In this document: positions 54,409-64,000 of the stretch, in pieces
Layout of the letters: every line of letters begins with the position of its first letter
Numbering within the stretch: position 1 is the first letter of the stretch
Assembly: GCA_018873225.1 (NCBI GenBank)
Contig: JAEILZ010000002.1
Coordinates: 4,526,001 to 4,590,000, forward strand
Origin: [Phialemoniopsis] sp. UDSM-2020
Taxonomy: Eukaryota; Ascomycota; Sordariomycetes; Thyridiales; Thyridiaceae
Direction: 5' to 3'
DNA length: 64,000 bases
Notes under the pieces: model-generated
What the model was told of the DNA's origin: nothing
Seen by the model: only the letters and a program-made list of their open reading frames with translations
Databases searched by the model: none
Position numbers and translations under genes: made by a program

Positions 54409-57400
54409 CTAATTCTGTGTTGCCGTAGCCTCCCTTTGAGCAACGCTGCCATTGCCCCTTGTTACTGCGTTCGCAAACTTGTCACCGATCTTGAACGCTC
54501 CGAACAGCTCCTTCTTCTCGACCTTGCCAGGAGCAGGTCCATAGCCACCGCCACCGGGAGTGAGAACAATGATCCTGTCTCCAGCATTCATGGGAGCAGT
54601 TGCCTTGCCGCCCAGGTTGATTGTCCGCACCGACCCATCTTCTTGATCACGTCGGATCCACAGGTTGAGGCCTCTCTTTCCCTCATCACCGCCCGCCATG
54701 CCGTAGGGCGGAATCACCCTGCGCTCTGATAGAATTGACACTTGCAGAGGCCTGCGGAACTCAATGTCCCTCACACAACCATCGCCTCCCCTGTTCAGTC
54801 CATCGCCACCACTGCCATGCCGGATGGAGAACTCGTGTAGGAGCACTGGGTACCGGCGCTCAAAGATCTCAGGATCAGATATTCTCGTGTTAGTGACGTG
54901 CGTGTGCACACCACTCTCGCCCTCCCAATCGGCGCCAGCTCCTGAGCCTCCGGCAATTGTCTCGTAGTACCCAAAGCCTTTGGTGACCTTGCCAGTCTCT
55001 GGGTCTGTGCCACCATAGCCGAAGGTAAGGTTGTTGCAGGTTCCTTGCGAAGCGGCACATGCCTGGAAAGCCTTGAAGATCAAGTCAACAATTCTTTGTG
55101 AGGTCTCCACGTTGGATCCGACGGTTGCTGCCTTCAATGATGGTGACAGAATTGAGTCAGCAGGAAGCTTGAGCTTGATGGGTGCAAGACAACCCTGGTT
55201 AAGAGGGGTATCGGTGGCAATCATCGATCTCAAGCAGTACTGAGAAGTCGTTAGTGATCAAATCATCAATTCTTTGGTGGTGATCAACTTACCATGATTC
55301 CTGAGAGCATGACTGCCGGAGGGCAATTCAAGTTACCGAACTGCTCATGGCCTGTTCCCTCAAAATCAAAGGTTGCATCGCCGGTCTCGCTGTCGATATG
55401 GACCTTCAGAGACAAAGGTGTACCATCATCAAGATAGTCGGTGGCTTGCAGATCCTGGCCCTCGAATCGTTTCGAGAAGATCTTCAGTAACTCCCGTACA
55501 GATTGAGCGGCGTTGTTCTGAATCTGTTGCATATAGAACTCAACCACCGGCCAAGTGTACTCTCGCACCAGAGCTGTGATGAGCTGGATACCACGGTTGT
55601 TTGCGGCAATGGCTGCTTTCAAATCCGCAACGTTGTCCCGGAATGTCCTTGTGCCACTGCAGCCAGGGTATGACTCGGGAATGTCGACCAGGATCTCCTT
55701 CAAGCCGGCGTCATCGAAGTTGCCCTCCTTGACAATCTTGAACGTCTCCACGGCGACACCCTCCTGCCACAATTCCGTGGAGTTGGGAGGCATAGACCCA
55801 GGCTGAATACCACCAATGTCTGCATGATGACCACGGTTCGCAACGAAAAACAGAATCTTTGATGAGTCATTCTCGTCGAACACTGGCGTGGTCACAGTCA
55901 GATCGGGCAAGTGCGTGCCTCCCGCGCGCGGGTGGTTGCTCAACAGAACATCACCGGGCTTGAGCTCTCCAGGGCCGTACAGCCTAGCCTGGTAGGCGAC
56001 TGCATAGCTCATTGAGCCTAGATGGCCCGGAATGTGCGGGGCGTTGGCAACAAGTCCTCCGTCTGCCGAGAAGACGGCGCAGGAAAAGTCCAGGCGTTCC
56101 TTGATGTTGACCGAGATTGACGTCTTTTGCATGGTCTGGCCCATCTGCTCCGCGACGCTCATGAAGCGGTTGCCGAAGATGCTGAGCTGCACAGGATCGA
56201 CGGCGTTGGTGGCGATCTCTGCCCGTTCGACATCCAGGATCTCGAGAATCAAATGCTCCGATAGGATAACTGCAGCACTTGACGGGTCGACAACGATAGT
56301 TTGAGTCTTGTCGACAACCATAGCAGGGCCCTTGATGCGAGCTCCGACAGGGATGGCCCCGAGGAAGAACAGACCAGTCTCAGTCCAGCCCTGGCCTTCA
56401 AAGTAGACCTTCCTCATTGCCTCTGGCTGAACTGGAGTCACGGGTGGGCTTTCTTGTACCCTCTTCAACTCCTCGAACGGGCTCGTCAAGTTGAAGTCTG
56501 TGCCCTTTCCAACGCTTCGTACTCTGACATCATCCACAATAATGCTTCGAGGCTGGGTGAAGCCGAACTCCTGGTGGTGTCGGGCAGTGAAAGCATCAGC
56601 GAAGCCCGACAAGGAGCCGGGATCTTGAATCATCAAGGCGGTGTCACTACCCTGATACCTCATGTTCAAGAAGCATTCATGCCGAATGTCAACGTCGGTG
56701 AAGCCTTGTGAAACCAGGCCTTCTCGACCTTTGGCGCAGAGTCGATCGAAACGACCTTGCAGGATCTTTAGCGCATCCTCGGCAAAGATTTGTGACTCGG
56801 GTTCTTGATTCTCAACAACGACATCCGCAAGAGCCATTCCGTACGCGGACAGGATGCTTGAGTAGCGAGGGATGACAACATGTCGGATGCCGAGATCCCG
56901 AGCCACTGCCACGGCGTGTTGGCCACCTGCACCGCCGAAACAGCCCAAGTTATGAGCGGCAGTCTCGAATCCACGGCCTTCGCTGAGAGTCCTGATTGGC
57001 CGGGTCATCGTGGTATTCGCAACCATCAAGAATCCCATGGCCACTTCTTCCGGCGTGAATTCCTTGCTACCCTGTTTGTCGAGATTGATGGTCTTGGTCA
57101 GCTCGGCAAACTTCTGCTGTACGATCGTGTGATCCAGAGGCCGAGGGAACAGGTCAGGCACAATCCTGCCAAGGAAGAAGTTCGCGTCGGTGACTGTCAG
57201 GGGTCCGCCTTTGCCGTAGCATGCCGGGCCCGGGTTGGCTCCAGCACTTCCTGGGCCGACCTTGAACAGGCCACTCTCCCAGGTCAGGATTGAGCCGCCG
57301 CCGGCCGCCACTGTGTTGATGTCCAGCTGCGGCGTTTGGATCGTGACTTCCGCAATGGTGCTCTCAAAGATGTGTTCCAGAGAGCCAGCGTACCGTGCAA

Positions 57401-58451
57401 CATCGGTACTCGTACCGCCCACTGGTGAAAGGTTAGTAAGGTTAGATGCAGGAGGAATTCAGTGCAGCTTACTGTCGAATCCCAGGACGGGTCTCTTGTC
57501 GTTCACATCATAGCAGGTCTTGGACAGACCGATCACACCACCTGCAGGGCCACTCAAGACTCCACGAAGTCCGGTGAAGTTGGTGTATGATGTCAAGCCA
57601 CCATCTGACTGGTTCAAAAACAGCTTGTTCGCATGTTCGTCTTCAAGCTGGCCCTTGAAGCCTTTCCGGAAGCTCTCAAGATATTTCTGAGTGATTGGGG
57701 AGAGATAGGCATCCGCTACCGCTGACTGACTCCGAGGTACAATCTTGGTCATCTTGTTCAGTTCTGAAGAGACTGCGACCTCGAACCCGAGATCTCGGGC
57801 TACTTTTGCCACGCCGAGCTCGTGATCTTGATAAGTGTAGGAATGAAGCATGGCAACCGCAACACTTCGATAGCCCTGGGACCACAAGTCGGTAAGATCG
57901 CGACGGACCTGGTCGTAATCCGGAACTTTGATGATGCGCACGGCTTCGCCGGCCAATCCTTTCGTCAACTGGGGATCAGAGTCGACATCTATGGGCTGCG
58001 GCTCCGGATCTTCTGCAAACCCCTCAATCGTCACTCGCTCATCGACCTCAAGTACAGTTTTGTACAGCTTGGCCATTCGGCGAACAGAGAGATCAAAGAT
58101 GTGAGGCCGAGCCTGGTTGCCGATTTCCAGGATGTCCCGGAAGCCCTTGGTGATGACCAGCGCGGTGCGCTCTCCTTTCCGTTCCAAGAGAGCATTTGTC
58201 GCTACTGTCGTGCCCATGCGAATGCTCTCGACTTGGGCGAGGTCGAGTAACGTACCCCTGGGAATAGGCTCATTGGTGGCGATTTCTAATATTTGCCGGA
58301 TGCACTCCGTAGGAGCATCATCATACTCCTCGGGACATTGCGACAGAACCTTGATAACAAGCTCCTGTGGTTGCCTGTTTGGGATCCAAGCCCAGGCATC
58401 TGTGAAGGTACCGCCTCTGTCAATGGCGATGCGAATGCCAGCGTTCTCCAT
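54409..58451 (-). CDS. 5-oxoprolinase / ATP-dependent hydantoinase (HyuA-HyuB fusion)
   Basis: Three exons (58451-57473, 57421-55293, 55239-54409) encode 1312 residues. The introns are 57422-57472 and 55240-55292. The ATG at 58451 starts [20 protein letters not shown], the HydA N-terminal ATPase opening. HyuA elements [14 protein letters not shown], then (across intron 1) [11 protein letters not shown] and [15 protein letters not shown] follow. From about residue 740 the HyuB half begins, with [35 protein letters not shown] and, at the end, [10 protein letters not shown]. The length is that of eukaryotic 5-oxoprolinase. Family members cleave 5-oxoproline, or in bacteria hydantoin and N-methylhydantoin, with ATP. 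Next to a D-carbamoylase and D-amino-acid oxidase, a hydantoin substrate is attractive; 5-oxoproline remains the default. Confidence 0.94.
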
Positions 58452-59189
58452 GTCGGCTATGATGGGAGTGAGTCGTCTACTTTGCGATCTCACAATGTTG
58501 GCATGGACGGTATGTCAGTGATGATGAACTAAGTGCTAGCCAACTCTTATTCCCAGGCACCGATAGAGAAAAGAAGCCTCAGCCGGGGTGATAATCACTA
58601 GCTGGTTTTATTTAGCGTTCTTGATACCGATCTTTGTAAAGGTGGCAAGGGTGAGGACTGCATACATATCAAGTACCTAGTTGCACCGAACTGCGTGGTG
58701 GGATAAGCATTTACTTAGACGCCGATACTGTCGTGGACATGCCGAGCCCCTTGACTGGTGAAAAAGGACCGACCGGTTCGAGGAAACCGATCCGACGATC
58801 GGTCAAAATCGCCGACCCGGCTCCTGGCTCCGTTGTTACCCCGCAAGATAACCACTAGCTCTGACACTAAAGTACCCCAGATGACGAGGCGATTTACCAT
58901 ATTAGGTCAAGTAATCCCTTATCTTGACCGTTTGTCAAGCGTGTTTTATCTCTTGTGTTATCACTGGGTCTTCTCGGTTGCCTGACTAGCTTCCCTGATC
59001 CATTTTGATAGCGAAAGTGGCCCAGATCCCCAGCCAAGGGATTTGCACTTTTGCTCACAAGAGTTAAAACCCCTTAACACAGCCCGCCCTCATCTCTCAT
59101 TGAGGTGACAGTGGCAATAGTGTCTTTGTTGACATTGATATATATTTGATACTCCCAACTTGTTTTTTGCCTCGTGTGCATTGGCAACA
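58452..59189. promoter_or_regulatory. Bidirectional promoter of hydantoinase/5-oxoprolinase and MFS transporter
   Basis: A 738-base gap between divergent start codons. It holds the CCGACGATCGG site at 58792 and at least five GATA-type words (GATAAG 58702, AGATAA 58847, TTATCT 58919 and 58946, TTATCA 58958). A CCACTG-rich and TATATTTGA segment precedes the transporter ATG. This fits joint control by a pathway-specific Zn2Cys6 factor and nitrogen catabolite repression through an AreA/NIT2-type GATA factor; both are inference. Confidence 0.55.
58792..58802 (+). promoter_or_regulatory. CCG-N5-CGG site 3 (hydantoinase/transporter promoter)
   Basis: CCGACGATCGG lies 341 bases from the hydantoinase ATG and 388 bases from the transporter ATG. 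It shares nine fixed positions with sites 1 and 2. Confidence 0.55.
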
Positions 59190-60904
59190 ATGACAATGTC
59201 CGAGCAAATTCCCGCCTCCAAAGAAGCAGGCATGGTCGCCGAACAACCTTCCACTGGCTCTGGAGACTTTGAAAATGGCTCCTCGGCGTGTTACATCGAT
59301 CCTGTCAAGGAGAGACGGATGATGAGAAAGTTTGATGTTAGTACATTAACTCAATGGTGATTCAATATGCATACATGACTGATGTGCCTCTCTTCCAGAT
59401 CTATGCCGTGACTGCGATGGGTATCCTATACATGATGTCGAACTTGGACCGAAGCAACTTGGGAAATGCCAATATCGCAGGCTTGCCAGAGGACCTCAAG
59501 CTGGTCGGTAACCAGTTCGGAACCGCCACAACATTGCTGTAAAAGCTTCCACCCTTTGCAATTACCAATGACACTTCCTAACGTTGCCTTCTCTAGCTTT
59601 GCCACCTATGTTCCTCTCGAAGGACCTGCTGCAGTTCTTCTGAAGGTCGTTGGCCCGAAACCCCTCATGGCCATCAGTGCCTTTTGTTGGGCCTCTTGCA
59701 CCCTTGGAATGTGTAGGTAACCCCGATCATCGGCACCAATGGACCTGATCTGACCTGTACCAGCCTTCGTAAAGGACTACCGAGGCCTGTACGCCTGTCG
59801 CCTGATGATCGGCCTGTTCGAAGCCGGACTTATCCCTTGCATCAACGTATATATCGGATGGATCTACAAGCAGTCGGAGAGAGGAAAACGCTCTTCCCTC
59901 ATCTTCGCTTTCAGTGCTTTCTCCAGCGCCTTCGGCGGCATCCTGGCTTATGGCCTTACTCAGATTCGCACTGCCCACTTCTCTGGCTGGCAATGGCTCT
60001 TTGCCATTGAGGGCGCTATCACCTTCCTAGTCGTGCCCTTGTTCTGGTTCCTCTTCCCCAAGTCGCCGACCGAGGCATGGTTCCTGAATGAGGAAGAAAG
60101 GCACATGATGCGTCTGCGATATGACCAGAACCCCAACTGGGGCCACGACGACAAGTTCTCGTGGAGTGAGTGTCTCAAGGCGTTCGTTGACCCCAAATGG
60201 TATGCTTTCTTCATGTACCAGTTCTCGGTCAACGTGTCGCTTTATGCCTTGACGACCTTTATGCCTGCCATCGTCCGCGGCCTGGGCTACACCTCTGTCA
60301 ACGCGAACCTGATGACGGTCCCCATCTACATCTGCGCACTCGTCTTCTTCCTCACCATTGCCTACTTCTCGGATAAGACTGGATACCGCGGTCCCTACAT
60401 CTGCATCTGTCTTGTCTGCTTGATCATTGGCTACGCGCTCCTGATCAGCGTTGAGAACCTGAAGGTCCGATTCTTCGCATGTTTTGGTAAGCTTTGCATG
60501 CCCTCCCTGGCCGTGAGTTGACCGAGCTAATCTGAATAATAGTTGCGGCTCTTGGTATCTATCCCACGACGGGACTGTCCATCATGTGGGTGCAGGATAA
60601 CGTTTCAAGGCACTACAAGCGAGCGACCATGGTCGGCTTCACGCTTTGTCTCGGAAACACGGCGGGTGTTGCCGTTGGTCAGATCTTCACTGCGCAACAG
60701 TCACCGCGGTATATCACTGGACTGTCCATTGCCCTGGGCCTAGCTGGCTTCGCTCTTTTTATTGTTCTTGGACTCATGGGCAGCTTCTACTGGGTCAACA
60801 AGAGGCGGGCCGCCAAGCTTCTGGCAGCAGAGCAGGCGGGGAGACCAATTGCTCCCAACCCTGACCTAGGTGACTATTGTGCTCACTTTCGATACTCGCT
60901 GTAG
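59190..60904 (+). CDS. MFS anion:cation symporter, Dal5/allantoate-permease-like
   Basis: Five exons (59190-59336, 59399-59538, 59597-59712, 59764-60486, 60543-60904) encode 495 residues. The spliced sequence contains KFDIYAVTAMGILYMMSNLDRSNLGNANI, FATYVPLEGPAAVLLK, CRLMIGLFEAGLIPCINVYIGWIYKQSERGKR, SGWQWLFAIEGAIT and, late, NVSRHYKRATMVGFTLCLGNTAGVAVGQIF, all typical of ACS-family (Dal5-like) transporters. Such proteins carry ureides, allantoate, nicotinate and other organic acids. The shared bidirectional promoter with the hydantoinase gene makes it the likely importer of that pathway, for a hydantoin or an N-carbamoyl amino acid. The exon 2 donor (GTAAAA) is weak. The last few residues are uncertain because a 37-nt intron near 60869 could change the end. 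Confidence 0.9.
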
Positions 60905-61448
60905 ATGAATGTCTCGTGTACTAGGAGCATCTATCATACGCCGCCAGCATGGTGCTCCAAAGTTGATAGCTACGGTGATCAAGCTTAAGAAAGTAGATCG
61001 ATTCGCGTTAGTTACATGACCTCAATGATACAATGGCTTGTTCCATACACTCTCTACGCTATTCGTGCTTCATCATTACCATTTTAGGACGTGATTTTCT
61101 AAATATTCCCCTTGTGTTCAATGTGGGATGAATCATTCGCAGAATCTACACAATGTAGGCGGCCCATATTCTACGGGATGGTCATTTTTTCGTGGTCCCC
61201 TGGAAGAAGTCATCCAGTAGCCCCCTTGCTCCCTGCATGACTGATCGGATCAGCGTGCCGACTGGTTCCCGCTTATCACCGGCTCACTTGAATATCACCG
61301 ATGAGGAGCTGATAGTGTCCACTCCGCAATCGGGAAAGTTGATAATGGCATTACCAAGTAATAGTCATTCGTCTACTAAAAGCCATCTACCAGGTTACTG
61401 GTAATGCTATGAGATCTAGATGCTTATCAGATCCCATCACTATCCGAT
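60905..61448. other. Promoter region of the aminotransferase gene
   Basis: A 544-base stretch between two rightward genes. CCGCAATCGG at 61324-61333 is a CCG-N4-CGG variant, one base shorter in spacing than the three cluster sites. No gene is supported. Confidence 0.45.
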
Positions 61449-62778
61449 ATGCCTTCCCAACTGTCTCAAATTGCTGAAATCCCAAGAGATGAGGTATTCG
61501 CGCTAACGACCGACTTCAAAGCCGACAAACGCCCACACAAAGTTAGCCTGGGGGCAGGTGTCTACAGGGACGAAAACCTAGAGCCATGGGTCCTCCCAAG
61601 CGTTAAAGAAGTATGTAGCGCTCGGTGTAAGACGCAGCACCCGTATTCACATGATACGCTAACTTCTCTCACAGGCAAGAAACGTTCTTCATGGAAACAG
61701 TGGTTGGAATCACGAGTACCTGCCCATCCATGGACTGGAAGAGTTTTTGGATGTAGCAAGAGACTTGATCTTGGGCCAGGATGACGCGCTTGAGAATCCT
61801 GTAGTGTCCATTCAGACAATCTCAGGCACAGGAGCGAACCATCTAGGTGCCGCGTTCTTGGCACAGCAACTCAAACCTCGACATGTGTTCATCTCGGCTC
61901 CGACCTGGGGCAACCATCATCTCATCTGGGACTTTGCGGCTCCAGATGTTGTCCAGAGGACCTATCCGTACTACCATGCACCGACTCGGTCTCTGAATTT
62001 CGAAGGCATGATGTCCACCTTGGAGGCCGAAGCCACGGAGGATGACGTTGTGATATTGCATGCTTGTGCCCACAATCCCACGGGCATTGACCCAACTCGT
62101 GAGCAATGGAAGGCTCTAGCAGAGCTGTTCAAGCGCAAGAAGCTATTCGCACTCTTCGACTCGGCGTACCAAGGCTTTGCAACAGGAGATCTTGATGTGG
62201 ACGCATGGGCTGTCCGACATTTCCGCCAGGTTCTATTTCAGTCGGGCTCTACTTCAGGAGGACCTCAGGGCATGTGCATCGCACAGTCGTTCGCTAAGAA
62301 TTTTGGCCTCTACGGAGAACGTGTGGGCGCACTTCATCTCGTGCTAGCTCCTGGAACTCCAGAAGCGGGAGCGCGGACTCAGTTGCTTCGGCTGGTCCGA
62401 GGGGAGATCTCGAATCCTCCTGCTTTCGGGGCACGGGTCGTCCACACTGTCCTGTCCAACACGCAATTGCTGGACATGTGGCACAAGGACATACAAACGA
62501 TGTCCGGTCGTATCAAGAGAATGAGATCTCTACTAAGGCAGGCGATCGAAAAGCACCCCGGCGTGGGTGACTGGAGTAACCTGGAGTCTGAGATCGGCAT
62601 GTTCACGTTCACGGGCCTGAGCCCGGCCCATGTGCTCCGGCTGAAGGAGGTGCACCACATCTATCTGATGAACAGCGGAAGGGCTAGCCTTAGCGGACTG
62701 AACCAGAGGAACGTCAAGTATGTTGCAGATGCGATTTATGAAGTAATCAAGCACGAGGGACCACGGCAGTATAATTAG
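61449..62778 (+). CDS. Class I PLP aminotransferase (aspartate/aromatic type)
   Basis: Two exons (61449-61610, 61675-62778) encode 421 residues; the intron 61611-61674 is phase 0. The N-terminus VSLGAGVYRDENLEPWVLPSVKEA is typical of aspartate-aminotransferase family members. ISGTGANHLGAAFL, HACAHNPTGIDPT, FDSAYQGFATGD and the PLP lysine in AQSFAKNFGLYGERVG follow. RASLSGLN near the end contains the substrate-binding Arg/Ser region, although the usual GRIN-like motif reads NSGRASLSG. It would move amino groups between amino acids and 2-oxo acids, and so could turn the oxo acid from the D-amino-acid oxidase into the L-amino acid. No mitochondrial leader is obvious. It is convergent with the transcription factor gene, with about 80 bases between stops. 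Confidence 0.93.
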
Positions 62779-62859
62779 AAAGCGAACTTCTTCATGAGAC
62801 AGCTCAATCATTGTACATAGTGATGACACTTCTTGCTTTCTGCTATCTACCAGGAACAA

Positions 62860-64000
62860 TCAAGATGATGAAGTCTGGAATTGCTGTAGTACATATCCCA
62901 TTTCCTCGATGTTCAGACTTGGGTTCTCTTCTCTGCTAGCATCCGTATGATCGAGGAAGGCTTGGAGCGAGGGGTTATCCAGAGGATCAGCAGTCATGGT
63001 CTCAGGCTCTTCACCATCGTAGCTCGGATAGAATGAGTTCGGCATGAAGAAGTTGCTCCAGTCATAATTGTCCAAACCCAGCATGCCTGGCGGCGGTGGG
63101 TTAGACGGCGTGAGGTGCGTGCCCAGTGCAGCCGGTTCCTCGTTAGCAGGAGCCGAAGTCTCGATGGCAGGTGTTGTTCGAGAGTACAACCGGCTGACGC
63201 TCCACTGAATCTGGACGAGCCGAGAGAAGTACTGGCCAGCAGCTATGTTGCCATTGTCTCGCATCACCATGAGCAACTGGAACGCGGTCTGAACAGCGTC
63301 AGAGTCACCCGAATTTGGGGAGGTTATCGCCGATATGATAAGAACTAGTGTGGAGGCGAACAAATGATGGGCGTCAAAGTATCCGCATGTCGCAAGCGAG
63401 TTGTCCACAAAGAGTTGCGAGAGGATACTGTTCGAGGTACGTGCCGCAGATATGCATGAATCGGCCAATGATCTTGTGGTGTCCGAGATCGGTCTGGTGC
63501 TGGCGTCGCCCGGGTTGAAGGGGTTCTTGACCTTCAGCACGTACAGCAAGATCGGGCGAGTGGTCAGAATGATGCATTGGTTGAAATGCAGCTGTAGTGA
63601 TGCCACCGATCGTGGGACTCCTCCCTCTGGCTTCCACCGGAGGTTGGCCGGTAGGGTTGCGTCCCACGTCCTCAACTTTTGCAAGATCGCTCGTACATGT
63701 TGTACGAACTTCCCGCTGCTGGATTTTGAGGGAGGCTTGTAAATATCTGACATGATGAGACCAGTGATTTGCGACAAGCTAATGTGAGCGATCAAATTGT
63801 CAGGATCGCCGAGTTTTGACGGCTCATTTGCTGCAATGCCCTCCGACGACGGTATTTCCACGTCGATGTCCGAGTCTTGTATGGTCAAAGGCTGTCCCAG
63901 CTTTGAGCAGGTTGACCTGTCAAAAACATAGACGGTCCACCAGAGACGTATTCGATGTTCCCGTTCGATCGGAGAGAGGCAGGTGCTCGCTGAGGTACTT
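62860..64000 (-). CDS. Fungal-specific transcription factor, C-terminal part (runs off window)
   Basis: An open frame continues from the window edge at 64000 to the stop at 62860, about 380 residues. The first visible part is LSPIEREHRIRLWWTVYVFDR followed by GQPLTIQDSDIDVEIP, the signature of the fungal transcription-factor middle homology region (PF04082). The N-terminal zinc cluster must lie outside the window, so the Zn2Cys6 class is inferred. The C-terminus is acidic and rich in N, P, D and E (residues around DNYDWSNFFMPNSFYPSYDGEEPE), as in activation domains. It stands at the end of the hydantoinase/carbamoylase/D-amino-acid-oxidase block, so it is the best candidate to bind the shared CCG-N5-CGG sites. 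Confidence 0.88.
   Translation of the reverse strand, partial: STSASTCLSPIEREHRIRLWWTVYVFDRSTCSKLGQPLTIQDSDIDVEIPSSEGIAANEPSKLGDPDNLIAHISLSQITGLIMSDIYKPPSKSSSGKFVQHVRAILQKLRTWDATLPANLRWKPEGGVPRSVASLQLHFNQCIILTTRPILLYVLKVKNPFNPGDASTRPISDTTRSLADSCISAARTSNSILSQLFVDNSLATCGYFDAHHLFASTLVLIISAITSPNSGDSDAVQTAFQLLMVMRDNGNIAAGQYFSRLVQIQWSVSRLYSRTTPAIETSAPANEEPAALGTHLTPSNPPPPGMLGLDNYDWSNFFMPNSFYPSYDGEEPETMTADPLDNPSLQAFLDHTDASREENPSLNIEEMGYVLQQFQTSSS

Noticed and set aside
58765..58802. Hairpin-like sequence around CCGACCGGTTCGAGG considered as a tRNA
   Set aside because: The arms do not fit a cloverleaf; the better reading is a regulatory CCG-N5-CGG site in a promoter.

Overview
The window is nuclear DNA of a filamentous ascomycete (Pezizomycotina, probably Sordariomycetes). 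The evidence is compact genes broken by 50-75 nt GT-AG introns with CTAAC/CTGAC branch sites, fungus-specific families (Zn2Cys6 and bZIP-DUF3425 regulators, fungal rhodopsin-domain proteins, DUF7730, Dal5-type transporters, a pisatin-demethylase-like P450) and no operons. About 31 protein genes are supported. Most are split, so I rebuilt them exon by exon; two are cut by the window edges. I saw no tRNA, rRNA, intact transposon or CRISPR.

Layout. 1-14 kb: a MATE transporter (edge fragment), a fungal rhodopsin-domain protein, an amino-acid permease, a TLC-domain protein divergent from mitochondrial phosphatidylglycerophosphate synthase, a PAQR receptor-like protein and a 14-TM MFS transporter. 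14-20 kb: a DUF7730 protein, then two divergently transcribed secreted proteins; one is an HExxH metalloprotease-like protein that is visible only after splicing. 20-31 kb: a P450, a CxxC FAD thiol oxidoreductase with a mitochondrial-type leader, a large WW-domain scaffold-like protein and a CPA2-type Na+/H+ antiporter. 31-39 kb: a D-erythronate-dehydrogenase-like SDR, a Zn2Cys6 factor and a four-carbon acid sugar kinase, forming a candidate four-carbon sugar-acid catabolic module. 39-47 kb: an 11-exon Dal5-like MFS transporter, a bZIP factor, a 58-residue Cys-rich protein and an aldo-keto reductase. 47-49 kb: a concentrative nucleoside transporter.

49.4-64 kb is the most interesting stretch. 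It holds an N-carbamoyl-D-amino-acid hydrolase, a D-amino-acid oxidase, a D-2-hydroxyacid dehydrogenase, an ATP-dependent hydantoinase/5-oxoprolinase (HyuA-HyuB fusion), a Dal5-like transporter, a class I aminotransferase and a fungal transcription factor. Read as a pathway: uptake, ATP-driven opening of a 5-oxoproline/hydantoin-type ring, decarbamoylation to a D-amino acid, oxidation to a 2-oxo acid, then reduction to a hydroxy acid or transamination to an L-amino acid. Three promoters in this block carry nearly identical CCG-N5-CGG sites (CCGAYSATCGG), as expected for one Zn2Cys6 regulator, and the shared HyuAB/transporter promoter is rich in GATA sites. I infer a hydantoin / N-carbamoyl-D-amino-acid nitrogen-scavenging cluster. 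The families are well supported by sequence; the pathway assignment is inference.
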